Source: Lentisphaeria bacterium (GTDB taxonomy: Bacteria; Verrucomicrobiota; Lentisphaeria; Victivallales; GWF2-50-93). Taken from it: a DNA stretch of 9,690 nucleotides. Position numbers and translations under genes: made by a program. The notes under the pieces are model-generated. The model was not told the DNA's origin. It did not search any database and saw only the letters and a list, made by a program, of their open reading frames with translations. The stretch is from the NCBI GenBank assembly GCA_020056205.1, contig JAGVIF010000351.1, forward strand, positions 1-9,690, read 5' to 3'. Shown here one piece after another: positions 5,639 to 9,690 of this stretch. Within the stretch, counting starts at the first letter, position 1. Each line of letters starts with the position of its first letter.

Positions 5639-5901
5639 CTTGGATTTATCAACTTTTCGTAGTCAGAATGATTTCCAATCCAAAACCAGATAATACCATC
5701 TCTGTCCGGTGTGTCTATCCCCAACGCCCTATAATTCAATCCGGCTCTCACTGACCAGTAAATTCTTATTTTCTTCAAATGCAGGGATGGATGGTGGCGG
5801 TTCTTTTTCAGTAGCTCGAATTTTTCGTCGGCAAGGGATTGTATTTTCGGAGAAAGTTTGTTATAGCAAATCCGGAAATCAGGAGATGCAAAATGATTCA
5901 T
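5635..5901 (-). CDS. RelE/ParE-superfamily toxin
   Basis: The 88-residue protein starts at the ATG at 5901, which overlaps the antitoxin stop codon by four bases (ATGA); the open frame begins a little further upstream. It has the compact RelE/ParE fold pattern: MNHFASPDFRICYNKL, a helical LADEKFELLKKN, HPSLHLKKI, and a C-terminal sheet with YWSVRAGLNYRALGI and IIWFWIGNHSDYEKLI. Basic and aromatic candidates for the active surface are R52, Y57-R58, H78 and Y81. Members of this superfamily cut ribosome-bound mRNA or poison gyrase; the subgroup with this WFWIGxHxDYxxLI ending has not, to my knowledge, been pinned to one target. The gene looks complete. Confidence 0.85.
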   Translation of the reverse strand: MNHFASPDFRICYNKLSPKIQSLADEKFELLKKNRHHPSLHLKKIRIYWSVRAGLNYRALGIDTPDRDGIIWFWIGNHSDYEKLINPR

Positions 5902-6098
5902 AATTCCTTGCATTTCCCTTTTTGAAATTCGGTAATTGCTCTTTTACCAAATGCAGACAGTTTGCCGGAATTAATATGGTTTTCCAGTTCCCGATCCCAT
6001 TTTCCCTCCTCGAAATGCTCAAACCATTTCAAAAAGGATTTATATTCAGGTTCTGGCAGTTTTACAACTGCATTTTGTATTTCCACAATAGTCGTCAT
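5898..6098 (-). CDS. Antitoxin of the RelE/ParE pair
   Basis: The 66-residue protein MTTIVEIQNAVVKLPEPEYKSFLKWFEHFEEGKWDRELENHINSG... matches small antitoxins that begin with a short 'IVEIQxAxxxLPExEYxxFxxWF' helix pair, carry a KWDRELE segment (about 33-39) and end in a GKxxEL tail. The C-terminal half would wrap the toxin. AGGTGA precedes the ATG, and a promoter (6121-6148) lies between this gene and the attC core at 6172, so the pair carries its own promoter, as TA cassettes of integrons often do. Toxin and antitoxin overlap by four bases, so the two are co-translated. Confidence 0.8.
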   Translation of the reverse strand: MTTIVEIQNAVVKLPEPEYKSFLKWFEHFEEGKWDRELENHINSGKLSAFGKRAITEFQKGKCKEL

Positions 6099-6120
6099 AG
6101 CTCACCTCATAATTTGCTTG

Positions 6121-6148
6121 AATATACTATAGTGCGGGAGAATTTCAA
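6121..6148 (-). promoter_or_regulatory. Promoter of the toxin-antitoxin cassette
   Basis: On the minus strand TTGAAA (6148-6143), a 16-base spacer and TATATT (6126-6121) form a good sigma70 promoter about 23 bases before the antitoxin ATG. It lies within the cassette, about 20 bases after the attC core, so expression does not depend on an upstream integron promoter. Confidence 0.55.
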
Positions 6149-6165
6149 AAAAACGATAATTGACA

Positions 6166-6243
6166 AGATAACGAAAAAATCAGTTACCGTTATCCCGACG
6201 GCGAAGGCGGCGGGTAACGGTCAGCTGTATTGAGTTGTTATAA
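6166..6243 (-). other. attC: attC recombination site 3 (78 bp)
   Basis: Read on the minus strand the site runs from R'' TTATAAC (6243-6237) to R' GTTATCT (6172-6166). Between the cores lies a long imperfect palindrome: CAGCTGACCGTTA..CCCG pairs with CGGGATAACGGTAACTG, with unpaired bases on one strand and a TTCG loop. Imperfect pairing with extrahelical bases is the hallmark of attC sites, which integron integrase recognises as a folded single strand. It separates the 71-aa gene from the TA pair. Confidence 0.65.
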
Positions 6244-6260
6244 GATTTAAATTGCCTTTG

Positions 6261-6476
6261 TTAATAATCATTTATTTCTCGTTCGTATAACAATTCATAA
6301 TCCCCATTTTGGAACAGAGTTATAGGATCAGCATTTTGTCTATAAAATTCTTCTGCCGGAACACCATCTACGACATATATTTTCTGTCTTTTTATCTTTC
6401 CGCGAATAAAATAAGTTTCATAAATAAATTCGCCTTTATGATCTTTATGAATTTTGGACTTATTTTTCCTTTTCAT
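6261..6476 (-). CDS. 71-aa cassette-encoded protein of unknown function
   Basis: The product has a very basic N-terminus (MKRKNKSKIHKDHKGEF), a probably beta-rich middle (FIYETYFIRGKIKRQKIYVVDGVPAEEF, about 17-44) and an acidic C-terminus (NGDYELLYEREINDY). There is no signal peptide or membrane helix. I recognise no family; the hairpin-like IRGKIKRQKIYVVDG stretch would suit a small nucleic-acid-binding or anti-activity protein, but this is speculation. AGGA precedes the ATG by a few bases. The gene fills the space between two attC sites (stop 17 bases before R'' of site 3, start 16 bases after the core of site 2), which is the layout of a single-gene cassette. Confidence 0.7.
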   Translation of the reverse strand: MKRKNKSKIHKDHKGEFIYETYFIRGKIKRQKIYVVDGVPAEEFYRQNADPITLFQNGDYELLYEREINDY

Positions 6477-6491
6477 TTTTTCCTATTTCTC

Positions 6492-6548
6492 TTATAACGG
6501 TAAGCCTAAGGCGCGGGTTTGCCCGTCGCCTTCAGGCTCTTGTTATGA
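6492..6548 (-). other. attC: attC recombination site 2 (57 bp)
   Basis: Read on the minus strand: R'' TCATAAC (6548-6542), a stem GCCTGAAGGCGACGGG that pairs with CCCGCGCCTTAGGC across a CAAA loop, and R' GTTATAA (6498-6492). The left arm carries two extra bases, G at 6533 and A at 6526, that have no partner; these are typical extrahelical bases that set recombination polarity. Its size is near the minimum for attC. The stop codon of the upstream gene (TAA) lies inside R''. Confidence 0.8.
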
Positions 6549-6956
6549 ATCACGATCATGCCACAGATCGGAGACGGCTTTGACCAACATCAACAGAAGA
6601 AGAACAGCTCCAAATCCCACCGCCGTCTTTGCAATCAACCCGTTGGCGTTTCGTGAAAGGAAAGGTAATCCTCCGGACCATGTATCGGGTTTAGTGAAAA
6701 GGCATACCCACACCGCAACGATGAAGAAGGTTGCTATCAGTAGAACAACGAGAATTTTCCGTGTCGTCCGATACTGCGCGGTGAGCATGACCAATCCAGC
6801 GATCATAAATAAGGCTCCGCACAACGCGAACATCCACCGGGGAGCATGGAAACTGGCATCATCGCTATGGATGACCCCAGTTGCTATAAGAGTCACAAAC
6901 AACCCCAATATCAATGCAACAATGCCACCGGAAATATTACTTAGTTCTTTCTTCAT
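6543..6956 (-). CDS. Four-helix integral membrane protein, cassette-encoded
   Basis: The 137-residue protein has four predicted membrane helices at about residues 9-29, 41-61, 67-87 and 108-129, with a basic loop QYRTTRK between helices 2 and 3 and a hydrophilic NGL-containing loop before helix 4. I recognise no family; it resembles small 'hypothetical membrane proteins' found in cassette arrays. The gene fits the cassette exactly: its ATG is part of the attC core GTTATGA (6959-6953), two bases after the expected recombination point, and its stop codon is inside the next attC. There is no Shine-Dalgarno sequence within the cassette, so translation must rely on upstream sequence or start leaderless. 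Confidence 0.75.
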   Translation of the reverse strand: MKKELSNISGGIVALILGLFVTLIATGVIHSDDASFHAPRWMFALCGALFMIAGLVMLTAQYRTTRKILVVLLIATFFIVAVWVCLFTKPDTWSGGLPFLSRNANGLIAKTAVGFGAVLLLLMLVKAVSDLWHDRDS

Positions 6957-7013
6957 AACGACACAAATCAGCCGCCGCGATCCTTGCGGTTGGCTGAATT
7001 TGCCTGGTTAGAA
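6953..7013 (-). other. attC: attC recombination site 1 (61 bp)
   Basis: Read on the minus strand: R'' TTCTAAC (7013-7007), CAAATTCAGCC pairing with GGCTGATTTG with one unpaired T, an inner CCGC/CGCGG stem, and R' GTTATGA (6959-6953). Core sequence, size and extrahelical base all fit attC. It lies between the HAD gene and the membrane protein gene and is the first site of the cluster in the direction of transcription. Confidence 0.75.
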
Positions 7014-7141
7014 TTTTATCTCTTGTATTTTCCTTTTTATTCCTGATTTAATATATCATATCAATCCTGTAATCTTGTCAGAAATAATTTTGAATTTCTT
7101 TGTGATCTTCGCGCCCTCGCGTGAAATATTTTTTGCGTGTT
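7014..7141. other. AT-rich spacer with a degenerate GxxExxY-type repeat word
   Basis: There is no gene. The plus strand at about 7099-7127 (TCTTTGTGATCTTCGCG, then CCCTCGCG) resembles the 'CTTTGTG.CTTCGTGG' repeats often found beside GxxExxY genes, and AATCCTGTAATCTTGTC at 7064-7080 resembles another word common in such regions. Both are degenerate. Confidence 0.3.
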
Positions 7142-8032
7142 TTATTTCCACTGTGGATTTTCGGGGAGGGCTTTGTCGAATTCATCGAGCAGGTTTTGCT
7201 GATATTCTCCCGTGAAAGTTCCGTTAAAGAATTTTTTCAAACCCTTTGACGCGAGTTCCGCCCAACTCTTTTCCTCTTCGCCGGGGATTATGGGGAAGAA
7301 AAGCGTATTGTTCGCTTTTGCCGCCTTAAAATCTCCCGGCGCATCTCCAACCATTAATATCTTTTTCAAATCATAATTTTTTCCTTCGACAGCGTATTTG
7401 ATGTGTTCGGTTTTAGTGCCGTGTTCCTGTCCGGCTATGATTGAAAGGTAATGGGCGATATTGTTTTCCTTCCATTCGCGGGAGAGCGCCTCGATCGGGG
7501 TCTGCGAGACGACCATCATTGCGGCTTTTTCCTGCGCGGCTTTCAAAACATCAATCACTCCCGGAAAAGGCGGAATTCCGTAGACCATATCCGCGATTCT
7601 CGCATTGACCTCCTTGCTCCATGCGAGCAATTTTGTCAGTTCCTCGTCGCCGGACGCCTTCACTTTCGCGTCGAGAGCCGGATTGCCGAGCTTGCTCTCC
7701 TCGTTCAGCCACTTCTCAAGGGATTTTACATGGAGCGGCCTTATATTTCTTTCGGCGAAAACTTTTCTTTTTGAAATCAATTCAGCGGCCCTTTTCACGG
7801 CGAGAAATCTGTTGCACCCCCTGTCTTTGCTGTAGAGATTGACAAATTCCCATACTTCTCTGGCATATTTGCTCGCGGGTTGAAGCCCGAAATGTTTGAT
7901 GAAACACGGGCAGAAACATTCCTTCTGTTTTATCTCCATCGTGTCGAAAACGCATCCGTCACTGTCAAAACAAATTAAAAAATCCTTTGTTTTTGGAATC
8001 GCTTTCAATTGCGAAACATAATCCATTTTCAT
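7142..8032 (-). CDS. HAD-superfamily hydrolase (phosphatase)
   Basis: The 296-residue protein has the four HAD motifs in order: motif I FDSDGCVFD (D23 nucleophile, D25 acid/base), motif II VVSQT (S176), a lysine in GTKTEHIK (K208) for motif III, and motif IV GDAPGD (about 229-234). A large helical cap lies between motifs I and II (about 40-150), the C1 position. It therefore probably hydrolyses a phosphate monoester, using Mg2+ in the cytoplasm; the substrate cannot be told. AAGGAG lies two bases before the first ATG (8032) and eight before a second (8026); the second has the better spacing. The gene follows the phosphofructokinase gene on the same strand with a repeat element between them. 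Confidence 0.85.
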   Translation of the reverse strand: MKMDYVSQLKAIPKTKDFLICFDSDGCVFDTMEIKQKECFCPCFIKHFGLQPASKYAREVWEFVNLYSKDRGCNRFLAVKRAAELISKRKVFAERNIRPLHVKSLEKWLNEESKLGNPALDAKVKASGDEELTKLLAWSKEVNARIADMVYGIPPFPGVIDVLKAAQEKAAMMVVSQTPIEALSREWKENNIAHYLSIIAGQEHGTKTEHIKYAVEGKNYDLKKILMVGDAPGDFKAAKANNTLFFPIIPGEEEKSWAELASKGLKKFFNGTFTGEYQQNLLDEFDKALPENPQWK

Positions 8033-8044
8033 GTCTCCTTATTG

Positions 8045-8272
8045 TTAACCACCAAGGCACAAAGACACCAATATTTTATAAAATTATTCTTTTAATCCCT
8101 TTTTTAATAAGAGGTGTATTGAAGTTAATCAGCAATCCGAGTCGTTTGCCTGTAAGCTTGAGATATGTGAGCACTTGTGCCTCAAACACAGGATTCATAT
8201 CGTCGTATTCCTTTTCAATTGGTTTTATTTCATTAATCATAGGACCTGGTGTCTTGGTGCCTTGGTGGTTAA
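8045..8272. mobile_element. Element bounded by 26-bp inverted repeats around a GxxExxY remnant
   Basis: TTAACCACCAAGGCACAAAG... (8045-8070) and the reverse complement of 8247-8272 are identical in 25 of 26 positions. The 228-bp unit sits exactly in the gap between the phosphofructokinase stop codon (one base away) and the HAD ribosome site. Sequences of this 'CCACCAAGGCACCAAGACACC' kind are known to me as flanks of GxxExxY genes in many environmental bacteria. No transposase is present, and how such units move is not known to me. Confidence 0.6.
8076..8240 (-). pseudogene. GxxExxY protein fragment (PDDEXK_3-like), N-terminus missing
   Basis: A 54-codon frame from ATG 8240 to TAA 8076 reads MINEIKPIEKEYDDM, then NPVFEAQVLTYLKLTGKRLGLLINFNTPLIKKGIKRIIL. 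This matches the C-terminal third of the GxxExxY family (PF13366), where 'ELKxxxxLxPxxEAQLLNYLKxTGxxxGLLINFGxxxLxxKR' is highly conserved. Full-length members have about 120-130 residues; the name-giving GxxExxY segment is absent. The upstream part has been replaced directly by the flanking inverted repeat at 8247, so the fragment is probably the product of an internal deletion. Confidence 0.75.
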
Positions 8273-8273
8273 A

Positions 8274-9566
8274 TTATTTCTTTTTCCTATTCGCTTCAGG
8301 CGTGTATTCAGGCAGTTTTTTATCCGCGAATACCGGCTCAATCCTTGCGAAGCGTTGGAGTCCGTTGACTATCGGGACACTCGGCCAGTCATCACCGATG
8401 AGGGGACGGCAATAACGTATGAATTCGTCCGTAACATCTGTTTTACAGGGGCTTATCCATTGAGGCGGGAAAGTTCTTTCGGAATTTGCGACGGCTTCGA
8501 GAGGAACTTTATCGTAGCGTACGGAATATATCATACCGGGTTCTCTGAGGATGGTTGACATATATCCGCCATTGCCTTCCATCGCAAGAAGGACAGCTTT
8601 TTGTCCGACTTTATACGCTTCATCGAGGTCAACGGTTGAAGCGTATATAGCGGTGTCGCGCTGGTCTGTTCCGAAAGTTTGTCCGCGCGCGCTTCCTTTC
8701 GCTTTGATTCCATTCGAATTGAGATAGTTCACGAGCGCCTGTTGAACGGTTGTCTGGCTGGCTCCGAACTGGGCGTGTCCGAAACTATCTTTTGTGAATC
8801 CGAGATCGCCGACATCGCATCCTTCGCTCAAGACCACGACCGCTCTGCCTCTTTCAACAAGCATGCCGTTTATTTTGCCGGCCATTTGCTCCATAGTTAA
8901 TTCTGCCTCGGCGAGGAAGATTAAAAGAGGTGTTTCGCGCTTTGGATCGGCAAGGCGCGCGGCGGCCGGGATGTAACCAATTTTGCGTCCCATTGCCTGA
9001 AGGACAAGAACGGGATCCGCCGGATATGAGCCTCTATTTTCCTCTTCGGCGTTCTGGACTATGCACGCCCAGTATCTCGCGACCGAGCCGTAGCCTGGCG
9101 TATGGTCTATCAATTTAAATTCGCTGTCTCCGACATCGTTATCTATAGTTTTTGGAACTCCTATTCCGAGCAGGTCAAGCCCTTTTTCATTTGCGAGTTT
9201 CGCAACTTTATTAGCCGTGTCCATGGAATCGTTGCCGCCGTTATACAGGAAATAAGCGATATTGTGGGTTTTCAAAACTTCAACAACCCGCTCGAAATCC
9301 TCTTTCTGGTTTGATTTGATTTTATAACGGCATGTGCCTATTGCGCCTGCCGCCGGCGTGTTCCTCAACAGCGCTACTTCCTCTTCTTTTTGCGCTGACA
9401 AGTCGAGTAATTCTTCTTTTAGGACTCCTTCGATTCCGTGCCAGCCCGCATATATTTTTCCGATTTTATCGGGGAAAGCCTTTGCCGCTTCCACAACTCC
9501 GCGGAGCGAACTGTTTATTACCGGCGAAGGACCGCCGGACTGCGCTATCAATAGATTCTTTTTCAT
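8274..9566 (-). CDS. pfp: Pyrophosphate-dependent 6-phosphofructokinase
   Basis: The 430-residue enzyme interconverts fructose 6-phosphate and fructose 1,6-bisphosphate in glycolysis. The phosphofructokinase fold is clear: GGPSPVIN (11-18), GGNDSMDTA (110-118), PKTIDNDV (138-145, catalytic aspartates), TPGYGSVARY, and MGRKIGYIPAAARLA. The Asp in GGNDS, where ATP enzymes have Gly, and the Lys in PKTIDND, where ATP enzymes have Gly, are the residues that mark the PPi-using group. PPi use makes the reaction reversible. The ATG at 9566 is chosen because AGGA lies six bases upstream; a TTG at 9572 is the alternative. The gene appears complete and ends next to the inverted-repeat element. Confidence 0.9.
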   Translation of the reverse strand: MKKNLLIAQSGGPSPVINSSLRGVVEAAKAFPDKIGKIYAGWHGIEGVLKEELLDLSAQKEEEVALLRNTPAAGAIGTCRYKIKSNQKEDFERVVEVLKTHNIAYFLYNGGNDSMDTANKVAKLANEKGLDLLGIGVPKTIDNDVGDSEFKLIDHTPGYGSVARYWACIVQNAEEENRGSYPADPVLVLQAMGRKIGYIPAAARLADPKRETPLLIFLAEAELTMEQMAGKINGMLVERGRAVVVLSEGCDVGDLGFTKDSFGHAQFGASQTTVQQALVNYLNSNGIKAKGSARGQTFGTDQRDTAIYASTVDLDEAYKVGQKAVLLAMEGNGGYMSTILREPGMIYSVRYDKVPLEAVANSERTFPPQWISPCKTDVTDEFIRYCRPLIGDDWPSVPIVNGLQRFARIEPVFADKKLPEYTPEANRKKK

Positions 9567-9690
9567 TCCCAATCCTGTGTAAGTTTTAGGTTAGAGAGCC
9601 AGTTGCAAAAGTCATAAACCGCGCCGTTGCAGATGCCATCGGAGGGCTCGCAAGTATTTCTGGCAGGGGCAATACCCGCGGCGGTCTTGC

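Noticed and set aside
6454..7011. 185-codon plus-strand frame across the attC cluster
   Set aside because: It reads antisense through two attC sites and the membrane protein gene, with low-complexity basic translation.
9592..9690. Open frames on both strands at the right edge, one ending in an ATGA overlap with the phosphofructokinase start
   Set aside because: Three frames are open over about 100 bases, so none can be preferred without more upstream sequence.

Overview
This is a gene-sparse accessory stretch of a bacterial chromosome, with almost all recognisable genes on the minus strand. The host cannot be named from the sequence. A pyrophosphate-type phosphofructokinase, a DSDG-type HAD hydrolase, many small toxin-antitoxin (TA) genes, GxxExxY-associated repeats and integron-type attC sites would suit an environmental bacterium of the Verrucomicrobiota/Lentisphaerota/Planctomycetota type; this is a guess from gene style.

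Layout from right to left, which is the direction of transcription. (1) 7142-9566: two housekeeping-like genes, a PPi-dependent 6-phosphofructokinase and an HAD-family phosphatase. Between them lies a broken GxxExxY gene flanked by a 26-bp inverted repeat. (2) 6166-7013: three attC-like recombination sites in one orientation, separating a four-helix membrane protein gene and a 71-aa gene of unknown function. No integrase is visible, so this looks like a CALIN (cluster of attC sites lacking an integrase). (3) 5635-6172: a TA pair with its own promoter directly behind the last attC core. (4) 3388-5638: a decayed restriction-modification (R-M) locus. A truncated secreted-protein gene runs into a probably 5'-truncated endonuclease gene, which is followed by a methyltransferase gene that appears to have lost its catalytic NPPW region and carries a frameshift. 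(5) 2477-3265: an intact NIF3/DUF34-like metalloprotein gene. (6) 1-2365: small genes (membrane protein, ribbon-helix-helix antitoxin with a short partner, orphan antitoxin) among structured repeats: a 175-bp MITE-like element, a 165-bp multi-stem element, and a shared sequence block that recurs beside the two TA-type modules.

The window reads as a cassette graveyard: small self-contained modules have been gained, joined, truncated and interrupted by mobile or palindromic DNA. The TA genes would be expected to stabilise the array. The R-M system appears non-functional for methylation, which implies that its nuclease is also inactive. The clearest less-ordinary elements are the attC cluster with start and stop codons inside its core sites, the GxxExxY inverted-repeat element, and the structured repeats at the left end.
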